A stretch of 64,000 nucleotides of DNA from Brasenia schreberi (GCA_036023115.1 JAYKKT010000046.1:3621001-3685000); one strand, 5' to 3'. Positions 44,901 to 55,118 are shown, counted from the first letter of the stretch. Program-made: numbers and translations. The notes: generated by a model not told the origin, from the sequence alone.

Positions 44901-47900
44901 TTATGGGAAAGAATTATCGAGCGTAGGTTAAGACAAGTATCAAGTACAACAAAGAACCAATTTGGATTCATGCCAGGCAGATCTACTATTGAAGCGATTC
45001 ACCTTTTGAGATGTCTTATGGAACATTTTAGAGCAAAAAAGAAAGACCTTCACATGATATTCATTGATCTAGAAAAAACTTACGATAGGGTACCGAAGGA
45101 GGTTCTTTGGAGAACCTTGGAAAAAAGAGGTATCCCATTGACATATATTAACCTTATAAGAGACATGTATGATGGTGCAAAAACATGTGTGAGGACTCAT
45201 CAAGGAATGATAGACTTCTTTGAAGTTAATATTGGGTTACATCAAGGATCAACTTTAAGTCCATACTTATTTATAATGGTGATGGATGAGTTAACAAAAC
45301 ATATTCAAGATGAAGTACCTTGGTGTATGTTATTTGCAGATGACATTGTATTAGTGGAGGAGTCTAAGGAAAAAGTTAATAGAAAATTGAAACTATGGAG
45401 AGAAACATTAGAAAGCAAAGGCCTCCGACTTAGTAGAACAAAGACAGAATTTATGGAATGTAAGTTTGATCATTTGTTTACCTCAGAGGACATAGAAATT
45501 AAAATTGGCAAACATTGTATTCCCCCAAAAGGAAAGTTTTAAATACCTAAGGTCACTTTTTCAAAGTGATGGAAGAATTGATGGAGATGTTACACATAGA
45601 ATTAATGCTGGTTCGTTAAAATGGAGAGGAGCATCAGGTATTCTTTGTGATAAGAAGATACCATTAAAGGTAAAAGGTAAATATTATAGAGCAGCAATGC
45701 CATGTTTTATGGTTCTGAGTGTCGGGCAGTTAATCATCAACATATACAAAAGATGTCTGTGACAGAAATGAAGATGTTGAGATGGATGAGTGGTCATACA
45801 AGAAAAGACCGTATACATAATGAGGATATTAGAAACAAATTAGGAGTGGCACCAATAGAGGATAAAATGACACAATATCGTTTAAGATGGTTTGGACATA
45901 TAGAAAGAAGATCAAAAGAAGAACCTGTAAGAAGGTTAGAAAAACTACATTTGGAGAGTATTAAAAGAGGTAGAGGATGACCACAGAAGTGTTGGAAAGA
46001 AACAATAAAGAATGATCTAGCTTATTGTGAGTTAACACGCGATAGGGATCTGTGGAAACAAAGAATCCATGTAGCCGACCCCGTCTACTATGGGAAAAGG
46101 CTTAGTTGTTGTTGTTGATGTTGTTTGTTGTACAATTTTGTAATACCTGTAAGTATGTAACATTCTTGTGGACTTATTTAATATAGTCCCACAGGGACAG
46201 TTTTGTGGTTGTCTCATCCATTTCAAACACTTGGAGATGACACAAGGGCCCATACTTCTTTTTGCGGGTTTCCTTGTTCCTTTATCATAGGCTGCAACTT
46301 CCTATAACGAACAGTTTTCAATTATAATATTAATATGTTCACAGTTTGAAGCAGTGTTGTGTGTAGCATATCGTAACATATATCATTTTTTCAATCATAC
46401 GATACAACCATATCGTAAATTTTTCTTAAATTTATTTTTAAAATCAAGAAAATAGAGAAAAATCAGGAAAAATAAAGAATATTTCTACACAATTTTTATA
46501 AATCACAATTGGGGTAAACATTGACCCATTGAACATCAAACCAAATTACAAGTACAACTTCCATCATTGAAGTAGTAAATATTCTTTAAATTTAAAACTT
46601 CCATAAGTAGCAAATATTCTGTAAGAGTCTGCACTACACAACAGTTTTATGAGATTATCAGTTAAGTATAACAGGATACACAATTATGCTTATATATGGT
46701 GTGTCCCTACACCTGTATGTGCGCCCCCACCTGCATTCATGCAACAGTGCTTACAACAACACGTAAACAGTTAGTCTACAGGTTTATGTATTTTCCATTA
46801 CTCATACTAAGCAAGAGCTACAATTCTGGTAGAATAACAATCAGGAATGGTGGTTTACATACTTACATTCAAACATTTGTATAGGCTATAGCTAGCAATC
46901 GCCTATGCTTTTTTCAGTTCAAAGTTATGTTCTTTTTCTTTTAGAAGATTTCACAATGATGCAGCAGTTCTCTAGTCAGTAAGAGGGAAGAAGTCTCTTC
47001 CATCTCAATTTATGCTACATGATAATATGAATATATGATAAGTTGGCAACAAGGAGCATCGACAGATCTAAAGGTCTCGTGATATCTGTATGTGAGCTAT
47101 GGTTTTTTATTCATTGGAGTTTCAGATATGATACTGCTGGTCCATTTCATGTTTGATGCATTTGCTGTGCAGGCAAAAGTGAATCAGGACTTAATTTATT
47201 CTCTATCTGTGCTTTATGCTGGCCAACAATTGATTTACAAGATTGATCATATTGTTAGTATTTCAAAGCTTGTTGTGGTTGGAGTATATAATGTCTCTAA
47301 TTTTAAAGCATACTAGCCACCAACCGTGTAGAACTCGTGCAGAAACAGAAAAACTTAGAAAATTGCAGTGAAAAAGTCAAACATTTGGATATGGGGCGAT
47401 ACGGGCCGATACGTTATCCCTGTGTGATACAGGCCAATACGTTGTCACTGTGTGATACAGGCCTCTTATCGTATCGGCCCCACGATCCAATACGATACAC
47501 CCCGTATCATACGATACGGGGTGATACAGATAATACTGGTTTGAAGCCCTCCCCATAGAGAAACTGTTGCAGGCAATATAGTGGTCAAGATACCACAATC
47601 TCTACAGGTTTTTACTGAAAAGTTCCATATATGGAACCAACAATTCCACATTTGATAATGGAATCTAGTTGATGTTCATAATTCATACGCTACAATAACA
47701 TAGAGCCCACAAAGGATTGAACAAAATTAAGGTCTGAGATGAATCACAAGCATCACAAGATGCTCTAGGGGTTGAAAAGGCACATTTATGAATGAAAATA
47801 TTGATCTTATCATAGTTGTGAGCATACAAAAAATATATAAAATTTCCAATCTACATATAGGTGTACATGTTGCAAACACCCCAAAAAGGCGATGAAGGAA

Positions 47901-50667
47901 TTTGGCAAACAATAAAACATGTGACAGATAAATAAAATTCAACAGTGAAGGCTAAGTAGGCCTTCTTTATAATGAAACAAAGAAATTCTGCAGCAGACAA
48001 CGTATCGGCCCGTATCGCCATATTATGGTTTGCAAATGGTTGATGTTGTTAGTCTAACAAAGAAATTTTCAGATACCAATAGGGTTTTTTCTCACAAAAA
48101 TGTTAGACTAACAACATCAACCATTGGCAAACCATAATATGGCGAAGAAAAAATATATAAGGTAAATAGTAACAAAGCGATCTGGATCACTCACCATTCT
48201 AAGAACGTGTTGCATGCCACCACTACCAAATGAATGACCACAGGCTAGTATCATCGCATCATCCATCAGCATACCTCTACAAGAACCATATAAATAGCAT
48301 AACTCTAATGTTTTTACACCAGTAGCCCATAGAAATGCATTAACGGATTAACTAATGCTCCAAAAAACATATACTTTTGGATCATCTGTAAAGTTGTGTT
48401 CAAGGACAAGCTAATTTGAGTTTCAGAGGGACCAGATAATAACAAACCAATGCTTCGTCCAAACCAAAAGCATTCCTTTTTAGTATCACAATAAGCATGA
48501 CCTCTGGATTGACCAAAATTATTGAAACAATAGGCACAAAGAAATTGGGACATGAAATCCAGAACTTTAACCAATGTGACACGTTATGGTCCTTGATTTT
48601 ACACTTCCAATATTACTCAGCTAAATTTACTCAATGTGACACGTTATTGTTCTAACTGCCATAAGATCTAGTCTCTATCATATTTTTTGGGTGCTTCTGC
48701 CTGCTCTAGAAAATGTGTTCAGCAGTTGATTACGTTCTGCATGCAGACCTCTAGGGCAAGACCACCGTAGCTGCTGCTGTGGGTTCATGGACGTAGAGGT
48801 GTACTGTGGGTTGATGGCCATGGCAATTACATCATAGAACTATCTTTGTGGCCTCATGAAATGCAAGTGAACATTAGCATTTTAAAATATGAAGTACTCA
48901 GATTTCATGTATTTCTTTTTTGGATGTTTCAAGAAGTCTCTTTTCAACATTACAGAACATTGAAATGTTGCAGAACACATTTAACCAGTTACTGAGTTGC
49001 AACCAACATGTTAAAAATCAACACAAGGATGAATGTCCAAATTGGAAATAAAAGTTGTTACTTGAACCTAGTCATAAAGTCTTTCACAATTGTGCCTTGA
49101 GAACCCTAAAATGAACGAAAAGAATGAAAGAAAAAAGATATGAAAGACTTGCGTGAATGGATCAGAAAGAATAGCCTTTAATGAATCCCGTGGTTCACTT
49201 GACAAAGAAGCATCTTTTCTTCCATTAAATCCACGACCATTATCTCCTCCTGTTTCTTTATGTGCTATGGAGGAACCAAGTCCCTGTAAAATATGTGGAT
49301 AGTAACTATCTGATTCTACAAGTGTAACTGCAGTACTGTAGCGTACTGAACCACATTCATTGAGTCTACTTGACTGGCATTCATTTAAATTTCCTCCAAC
49401 ATTGCTTGAGTGAATTGCAGGATCCTTGATCAACGCTCCCCTGCTCATGCCTAAATATACAAAACAAAGATCATTACGAAGCATAAAACATTGAGATGAA
49501 GGAATCAACAAAATATCTGGCAAAGAAAAAGCTACTAAGATGTACATATATGTACACATGCTCATTGGGGAAGGTGACGTATCTTGTAAGCCTTACAGTA
49601 AGTGAAAGTCAGCAAACGCATCAAGAAGTCTAGCTCCCTTAAGTCATAGCTAAATGAGAGGTTCCTTGTCAAAAGGTCCCTCAGTGGAAAGTTTGGGAGC
49701 AGTAGTGGACCATTAAGAAGAGAGAGGGCATAGAGAATTATCAGCAAGATGCTGAAAGCAAAATCACATGAAGCATAGACATTCAAACACCTTACTTGAA
49801 CTGGGTAACCCCCTTGGAATCAAAAGGGTCGTGATTACAGTAGCATAGGCATATTAATTATATAAAACCAAACAAATTAACACGACAATTATGAAATTAC
49901 ACGCAATAAAGCTCATAATCAAATAAATCACCCGCACTTAGCAGAATTGAATCCCCCAAATACCACAATCAGAAAACAGAATTTCTTTCTAGAGAGTGAT
50001 CGAACTCAACTCTCTCGTTTCATAGAGCTTGCAGAAAAGATATACAAATGGATATCGATTTACAATGACCAGACACCAGACCCTTAAAAATATTGAAATA
50101 AAATCGAGAAAAGAGCTCACCGAAAGAAGGATGGTATTTATCAGAGTTCCCTTTGTTCGCTCCATTCTCCCTCTCCAAGTTCCCCTCTCGAACCTTCTCC
50201 GAAACGCTATGGACAGCGCCGCCGCTATTGTTACTACCGCTTCCACCAGTGCTGTTGTTGCTATTATCACCGTTGCTATTGCTCTCCTTGCCGCCACCGT
50301 TTCTGCCGACAACTGTCACACCCTCGTCATCGTCGCCTTCGTCATCCTCCCCGTCATCATCATCGTCGTCATCGTTTTCTCCGTTCGATCCATCTCTCGA
50401 GTGCCACTGCTGTTCATCAGGCCGCCGATTTCGCCGGTACCCGGAGACGTCAACGTTCCGACGATCATCCTCGAATATATCCCGCCGGAAATCACCCTGC
50501 GCGCGGAAGTAACGCTCGCGCTCTTCAGGAAACAGCTTCTGATCGACGAAACCACTCGGAGTTCCGCTAACTGAGGCGGTTTTCCTACCGGAGTTGAAGA
50601 CTGTGGCAGCTTCATCCTGGAAGACGATCGGGTGGCTCATGCCGTTATTAATTCCCTCGGAAACCAT
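32974..50667 (-). CDS. PUB62: U-box domain protein, PUB62-like E3 ubiquitin ligase
   Basis: Eight exons join in frame to 455 aa: 50667-50121, 49450-49153, 48276-48195, 41035-40978, 40044-39956, 34637-34542, 34464-34394 and 33100-32974. Residues 1-182 are Asp/Gly/Asn-rich and disordered. The U-box is at about residues 275-345 ([24 protein letters not shown], then [35 protein letters not shown]). It is followed by a basic [11 protein letters not shown] and a conserved C-terminal domain ([58 protein letters not shown]). U-box proteins bind E2 enzymes and ubiquitinate targets; the substrate is unknown. Intron 2 needs a GC donor (AC|GCAAGT); the nearby GT donor would give a stop within six codons. 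Only about 8% of the 17.7-kb gene is coding; introns 3 (7.2 kb) and 5 (5.3 kb) are full of mobile elements. The start could also be the second Met at 50,640. Confidence 0.93.
33333..33817 (-). repeat. Three-copy tandem repeat with coding-like minus strand
   Basis: In intron 7 of the U-box gene, three units lie head to tail: about 33,333-33,506, 33,507-33,683 and 33,684-33,817. The third lacks about 47 bp. Read on the minus strand, the units keep an open frame containing [20 protein letters not shown] followed by [16 protein letters not shown]. Two units form one 99-aa open frame (33,835-33,536). The peptide looks like a real amphipathic protein segment, and it runs on the same strand as the host gene. 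I do not recognise the family. It may be an exon captured from another gene and then amplified. Confidence 0.65.
34740..36950. other. Intron 5 sequence, unclassified repeats
   Basis: The lower part of intron 5 of the U-box gene carries several overlapping open frames (34,726-35,352, minus strand) without recognisable domains. A 'gtgtcgtgtcagttgtcgtcgtg' repeat-like patch lies at about 35,378. The segment 36,770-36,905 ('catccatctatgggcatggttg' through 'aagactttgactttaa') is a diverged copy of 39,250-39,555. It may be an old LTR or DNA element; no superfamily can be named. Confidence 0.35.
37677..38197. mobile_element. hAT-type non-autonomous element with 8-bp target duplication
   Basis: The element 37,685-38,189 (505 bp) is flanked by exact 8-bp repeats ATGCCAAC at 37,677-37,684 and 38,190-38,197. 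The inverted ends are 'tagggttgttcat' and 'atgaacatcccta'. It is very G-rich near both ends on opposite strands ('ggggcccgccccg', 'gatggggatgaag'). It contains a 36-bp unit ('tttcaatttagatgtatttt'...) repeated three times at 37,945-38,052. There is no coding capacity. It sits in intron 5 of the U-box gene. Confidence 0.88.
38655..38875 (-). mobile_element. SINE-like element with RTE LINE tail (reverse copy)
   Basis: On the minus strand the head 'taagggatcacccttgcatg' and 'cccgaataaaagaggag' are followed by the RTE LINE 3' end ('gtagccgaccccatctagta', 'aaaaggcttagttgttgttg'). It pairs with the plus-strand copy at 39,310-39,515. A short non-coding head joined to a LINE tail is typical of SINEs mobilised by that LINE. 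The surrounding bases include 'gcgctatagcg' palindromes at about 38,626 and 38,910. Confidence 0.75.
38876..39309. other. Spacer between inverted SINE-like copies
   Basis: A CT-rich stretch at 39,030-39,225 gives long but meaningless open frames on both strands. From 39,240 begins the diverged copy of 36,770-36,905, which continues after the SINE-like insertion to about 39,555. Confidence 0.5.
39310..39515 (+). mobile_element. SINE-like element with RTE LINE tail (forward copy)
   Basis: Head 'taagggatcacctttgcatg', 'cccggataaaggaggagggt' and 'ggcttctgacagccaacgta' are followed by the LINE 3' end and (TTG)6. It interrupts the repeat 39,240-39,555, whose uninterrupted relative is at 36,770-36,905. 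Imperfect 10-bp direct repeats ACAACTGAGA/ACAACAGAGA flank it, consistent with a target duplication. Head-only relatives lie at 32,034-32,106 and 51,665-51,715. Confidence 0.78.
41096..41131 (-). mobile_element. Very short RTE tail fragment
   Basis: 'acaacaactaagccttttcc' and 'catact' match the terminal 35 nt of the RTE LINE in reverse orientation. It lies about 60 nt upstream of the acceptor of U-box exon 4. It is probably an extremely 5'-truncated insertion. Confidence 0.7.
42722..44108 (-). mobile_element. 5'-truncated RTE-clade LINE (minus copy)
   Basis: It is in intron 3 of the U-box gene, in the same orientation as the gene. The minus strand encodes reverse transcriptase pieces: 44,030-43,320 includes [49 protein letters not shown] and the catalytic LFADDIVL. 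43,145-42,852 gives the C-terminal [20 protein letters not shown] and [16 protein letters not shown] region. Stop codons and shifts separate the pieces, and about 33 nt are missing near residue 40. The end is the (TTG)-type tail without poly(A), as in plant RTE elements. The endonuclease part is absent. It is inactive. Confidence 0.9.
44790..46147 (+). mobile_element. 5'-truncated RTE-clade LINE (plus copy) with 16-bp target duplication
   Basis: The body 44,806-46,131 is bounded by exact 16-bp repeats ACAATTTTGTAATACC at 44,790-44,805 and 46,132-46,147. It encodes [53 protein letters not shown] and LFADDIVL (open frame 44,883-45,542). A frameshift leads to the C-terminal part (45,505-45,980, [20 protein letters not shown]), and the end is 'gtagccgaccccgtc' and (TTG)n. 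It is antisense to the host gene and nearly the mirror image of the copy at 42,722-44,108. The perfect target duplication indicates a fairly recent insertion. Confidence 0.93.
46365..47540. mobile_element. CGATAC-ended element, second copy
   Basis: The left end has 'catatcgtaacatatatcat' and 'cgatacaaccatatcgtaa', followed by an A/T-rich run like that at 9,380-9,480. The right end (47,390-47,540) is a dense cluster of gatac/gtatc words, finishing 'gatacggggtgatacagata'. That right end parallels the right end of the element at 9,340-10,870. No transposase remains were found inside. It lies in intron 3 of the U-box gene. The borders are approximate. Confidence 0.5.
48015..48145. repeat. Near-perfect 44-bp inverted repeat (hairpin) in intron 3
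   Basis: Arms 48,016-48,059 and 48,101-48,144 are reverse complements with a single mismatch, separated by a 41-nt loop. Arm 1 starts 'cgccatattatggtttgc'. It lies 50 nt past the donor of U-box exon 3, within the transcribed strand, so the pre-mRNA would form a stem of about 44 bp. It abuts 'cgtatcggcccgtatcg', a CGATAC-type end. It could be a small MITE or a microRNA-like precursor. The arms match no miRNA that I know. Confidence 0.92.
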
Positions 50668-51530
50668 TTTCCGGCCGCCGGAAAACCTCCCTTCTCGGAA
50701 GGGATACTTCCAAACCCTAGACCCGGCGATGTTTTTCTAAATAAAGGGAAAGAACACTTTGTTACACTTTTACCCTCTGCTTTTATTTTATTCTCCTCTT
50801 CGCCTTCTCTCTTTATTCTCCTCAAAATAAGTTTCACGTTTAACCCCATATTATTGTGAAATTACCTTTTCCGACTTAAAGTACGAAAATTTTCGGATAG
50901 GCGATCAATTTTGCACGTATAGCCACCTGGTTTATTTTCCCATCAAGCCAAGAAAAAGCAAATAACTATTAACTAGGATTTGACAATATAAAACGCGAAC
51001 ACAACACAACACGCAAAAAGAAATCGTTTTAATTCAAGTTCACCTGTTTCTTTCACTAACACAAAATGAAATTGCATGTTAGAAGCACGATCCTAAATAT
51101 TTTGTTATTTTGGCATATTAAATACATATTAAAGACACCTTTTTATATGTATTTCGACGAAACTGACATATATATTATGTATAAAGGGCATATTTCTGCA
51201 TTCAGCTTCACTTATTTCGTCCTCCTATTCAACACATACTTCTTTATATTTGCGATGTACTTAACATTCATATAACAGTAACATACACATACACGCACTA
51301 TGCATTAATATATTTGTGATGCATCATAAAAACTGCTATATATGTATTTATAATCCAATGCTTTCTATATTAAAGCTTATCTTCTTGAATGGGCCGTTAT
51401 GCTAGCAACTGGGTTTTAGGATGTATGAGATCTCAGCACAAGGTCGCCACTAAAATTGCTAACCCGTGATGAGTTTGCAATGTTTTTAATGATCTAATAT
51501 ATTTTGATTATAAAAAATATTTAATATTTT
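50668..51530 (-). promoter_or_regulatory. Upstream region of the U-box gene
   Basis: GC-moderate sequence up to about 50,730 is followed by AT-rich spacer. No TATA box can be assigned with confidence and no gene is seen. Confidence 0.35.
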
Positions 51531-51535
51531 TTTAT

Positions 51536-51720
51536 GGTAAAAATGAGGAAGCCGAAGCCAGATGCATGTCTCGAATATCAAACCCATTACCTTCTTGGCA
51601 CCTCAAGTGAGCTATTGTTGTTTGTGCATTTAATGTTATTTGAGTAACAGCTCCATAACTTCGTTCATGTAAGGGATCATCCTTGGTTGGTCCCAAGTCC
51701 AAATAAAGGAGGAGGAAAGT
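51536..51720. mobile_element. SINE fragments (family 2 reverse, plus SINE-like head)
   Basis: 51,540-51,615 reads in reverse as a piece of SINE family 2 ('gaagccagatgcatgtctcg' at its plus-strand start). 51,665-51,715 is a plus-strand head of the SINE-like element ('gtaagggatcatccttggtt', 'aaataaaggaggagg') without the RTE tail. Both are short and decayed. Confidence 0.5.
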
Positions 51721-51930
51721 CATATTTTATATCATAAATTATACAAATTATCCACATTGCGTTGGATGTTCCCTCTTAACGACTCACTGCAGAGTCCGAT
51801 TGCAATGAAAAATAAGTAAAAGCTTCTACATTTTCACCTAAATGTAGTGAATCAATTGCAGAGAGGGTTCCCACATCATGGACGAGTGTAGGTAAATAAG
51901 TTAGTCCCGCCACATTGTCGCCCGAATGTA

Positions 51931-53320
51931 GTGAGCAAATTAAAGAGAGGATCTCTACATTTTCAGCATGAACGGAGGGTAAGGAAGTTAGTCCTAGATA
52001 ATAAGATTCGTATTGATTATTGGAATATCAAAACATTGTTTGCTAAGCTAATGGAGATGGTAGATACTATAATTCGGAGAAAAATTCTTATTCAAGATGA
52101 AGTACCTTGGTGTATGTTATTTGTAGATGATATTGTGTTAGTGGAGGAGTGTAAGTAAAAAGTTAATAGAAAATTGGAGCTATGAAGAAAAACATTAGAA
52201 AGTAAAAGCTTCTGACTTTGTAGAATAAAGATAGAATATATGAAATGTAAGTTTGATCATTCATTCGATTACTTCAGAGGATATAGAAATTAGAATTGAC
52301 ACACATTCCTTACAAAAAAGAGGTATCCCATTGACATGCATAAACCTTATAAGAGACATGTACGATGATGCAAAAACATGTGTGAGGACTAATGAAAGAA
52401 TGACAAACTTTTTTTAAATTAATATTGGGTTACATATGGATCAACTTTAAGTCTATATTTATTTATAATGGTGATTGATGAGTTAACAAAATATATTCAA
52501 GATGAAGTACATTGGTATATGTTATTTGCATATGACATCATGTTAGTAGAGAAGTCTAAGGGAAAAAAATAAAAAATGAGAACTATGGAGAGAAACATTA
52601 GAAAGTAAAGACTTATGACTTAGTAGAACAAATACAGAATATATGAAATTAAAGTTTGATCATTTTGTTACTTCAAAGGACATACAAATTAAAATTGGCA
52701 CACATTACATCCCCAAAAGAAAAGTTTTGAATACCTAAGGTTAATTTTTCAGAGTGATTAAAGAATTGATAAAGATGTTACGCATAGAATTAATGTAGGT
52801 TGGTTAAAATGGAGAGAAACATCAGGTGTTCTTTGTGACAAGAAGATACCATTAAAGTTAAAAAGTAAATAGTATAGAGCAACAATTAGACCTACCATAT
52901 TTTATGATTATGAGTGTTGAGCAATTAATCATTAACATGTACAAAAGATATTTATGACAAAAATGAAGATGTTGAGATGGATGAGTGGTTATACAAGGAA
53001 AGACCATATACATAATGAGGTTATTAGAAACAAATTGAGAGTAACACCAATAGAGGATAAAATAAGAGAATATCGTTTAATATTGTTTGTGCATATAGAA
53101 AGAATATCAAAAGAAGCACCTGTAAGAAGGTATGAAAAACTAATTTTGAAAGTATTAAAAGATGTAGAAGACAGCCAAAAAAGTGTTGGAAATAAACAAT
53201 AAAGAATGATCTAGCTTATGTTGAGTTAAGTGCTAACATGACACACGATAGGACTCTATGAAGATAAAGAATCCATATAGTGACCCCGTCTAGTATGGGA
53301 AAAGGCTTAATTATTGTTGT
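51931..53320 (+). mobile_element. Scrambled RTE LINE remnants
   Basis: At 51,985-52,080 a degenerate endonuclease start is visible (RIDYWNIKTLFAKLMEMVDT), joined directly to a reverse transcriptase piece ([20 protein letters not shown], 52,087-52,310). From 52,310 a second, partly overlapping RT stretch restarts further 5' ([18 protein letters not shown]) and runs to the C-terminal [17 protein letters not shown] region and the 'tctagtatgggaaaaggctt' tail at about 53,310. Many stops are present. This is the only copy in the window that keeps any endonuclease sequence, so the full-length family did encode one. Confidence 0.8.
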
Positions 53321-53355
53321 ATCAGTCACACGTCCACAAACTTCTTTTAAATGGG

Positions 53356-53526
53356 ACAGACTTCATGTTTGAGTGGTACAGGATTTAAAAAATTTCAAAA
53401 TCTCAAATTTCGATATATAATTGAAAATTTTCAAAACTTCAAGACTTCATGTTTGAGTGGTACATGGTTTAAAATTTTTCAAAATCTCAAATTTCGATAC
53501 ATAATTGAAAATTTTCAAAATTTCAA
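53356..53526. repeat. Tandem duplication, about 83-bp unit
   Basis: Two units of 'gacttcatgtttgagtggtac', 'caaaatctcaaatttcgata' and 'ataattgaaaattttcaaaa' lie head to tail directly after the RTE remnant. The repeat also produces a duplicated peptide in a 68-aa open frame that has no other sign of coding. Confidence 0.9.
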
Positions 53527-53699
53527 GCGACAACATGGAGTTTTATCATCATGCTAATAATAAGGTCATTGATACCCTTTCTTGATGGGTAAATGCCCAC
53601 TCAAAGGAGTTTAGGATGAACAGTGCCTTTGGTATATAATTTGAAATGCATGGGGGTTGTATGTAATACTTCAAAACTCTCATTGATTAGTTGATATAA

Positions 53700-54000
53700 T
53701 ACCTAAATAAACGTTGGCGGAACCGGGATTGTGGTTTGAACCGGAACCAAACTGGACTTGAAACTGGTGGAGATCGGAGCTAGTCATTGGACTCGAAACA
53801 GAAACCAAACTGGAACCCCTTTAGTTCAGATGCAGTTTCTCCTCCCATACAACCGGAATCAGAGCCGAAACCCCTGATTTTGGTTTCGTTTTGTAATTTT
53901 TTAACTTTCTTTTTGGTTCTTGCTTCAAGCCGAAACTAGAACTGGTAAAACCTACAACTGGATTCGGTTGAATTTCATGGCTCTCCCAGATTACCTGAAA
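53700..54000. mobile_element. GAACCGG-rich repeat, possible MITE
   Basis: Repeated 'gaaccgg', 'ggaacc' and 'ccgaaac' words lie in both orientations around 'cagagccgaaacccctgatt'. Similar words occur at 895-965. The pattern is that of low-complexity non-autonomous DNA elements, but no ends or target duplications were found. Confidence 0.3.
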
Positions 54001-54566
54001 CCGGCCAGTCCACTCCTAAACAAGGGAAACCATTTGTTCTATCTTACAGTTGACAATGTAATGAGATTGTGTGATGAAGTGGATCAAAAGTGGTCTCCAT
54101 ATTTTATTTAGTGTAGTATAATGTTAGTGGCAGTGCCCATGGCACACGAATCTAATGAGAGCAGCACATGATGTCAATGATGCTTGCTCTTGGCAGTGAA
54201 CTCACGATGATGACAAAGAAACAAGGTGATAGACATGGCAATGGTGGTGGGGTTAGACAAGTTGTTGTTGATGATGATAATGGTAGTGGAGTTAGACAAG
54301 TTGTTGTTGATGATGACGAAGATGAGAAGGCAGTAGAGGTGGCGGTGAGGGCAACTGTGGTGAGAGATGATGAAGATGACGTTGATGGTGGTGGTGGTTT
54401 CCAAAGGTGGCTGTGTCGACTCAAAGTAACCCGAGAAATGCAGGTTTGGGGTCCGAAAACTGAACCTGGGCTAGCTCAGGTCAAACTTTTCGCCTATCGA
54501 ATGTCCTCATCTTGCCTCTTCCAGTTTTGTGTAAGTCTACCACCCATTGGTACAAACATAACCAAA

Positions 54567-54775
54567 GCCAGATGCATGTCCCGGGTATCGAACTCATGAC
54601 TTTCAACTTGTGAGTCTACCATTTAGCTATGCAGGCCATTCCCTTTCGGAAACTTTACACCCAGAGAGTTAGCACAACTGGCAGGGCGCTCTGATGCTGT
54701 TGCTGCTCGAGGGGAATTCGACTCTTCGGGGGTGCATGTGTGTTAGGCTTCGACCTCAAATTGTAACAAGAAAAG
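54567..54775. mobile_element. Adjacent SINE family 2 (reverse) and family 1 (forward) copies
   Basis: 54,567-54,645 in reverse reads as a tRNA-like 'gcctgcatagctaaatggta', 'cacaagttgaaagtc' and 'gagttcgatacccggga'. 54,660-54,775 forward is family 1: 'gagttagcacaactggcagg', 'gcgctct', 'aattcgactctt' and 'gtgttaggcttcgacctc', with an A-rich end. Two tRNA-type elements of opposite orientation thus lie within 210 bp. Confidence 0.55.
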
Positions 54776-54938
54776 AAAAGAACATGGATTTGGATTGAGG
54801 CCCACAAACCAAAGGAGGAATGATAGATTTTGCAAGAGGCCCGACCACTCCCGAAAAGAAAAGTGAAGGACAACAAAGTTCGCTTGGATTTGAGAGTCAG
54901 CATCCAAGTCCCGCAGAGGTTGACTTGGGGCTTCTGTT

Positions 54939-55118
<180 letters not shown>

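Noticed and set aside
48199..49100. Canonical GT donor for U-box intron 2
   Set aside because: Using CAA|GT puts the U-box exon out of frame with a stop after five codons; the GC donor 4 nt upstream gives the conserved domain.
50029..50574. 181-aa plus-strand ORF and a 119-aa Ser/Pro/Leu-rich ORF (50,153-50,512)
   Set aside because: Both are antisense shadows of the Asp/Gly/Asn-rich first exon of the PUB62-like gene.
54168..54599. 143-aa Asp/Val-rich ORF
   Set aside because: It comes from a GATGAT/GTTGTTG low-complexity stretch with a 39-bp tandem repeat; the opposite strand is equally open and no domain is visible.
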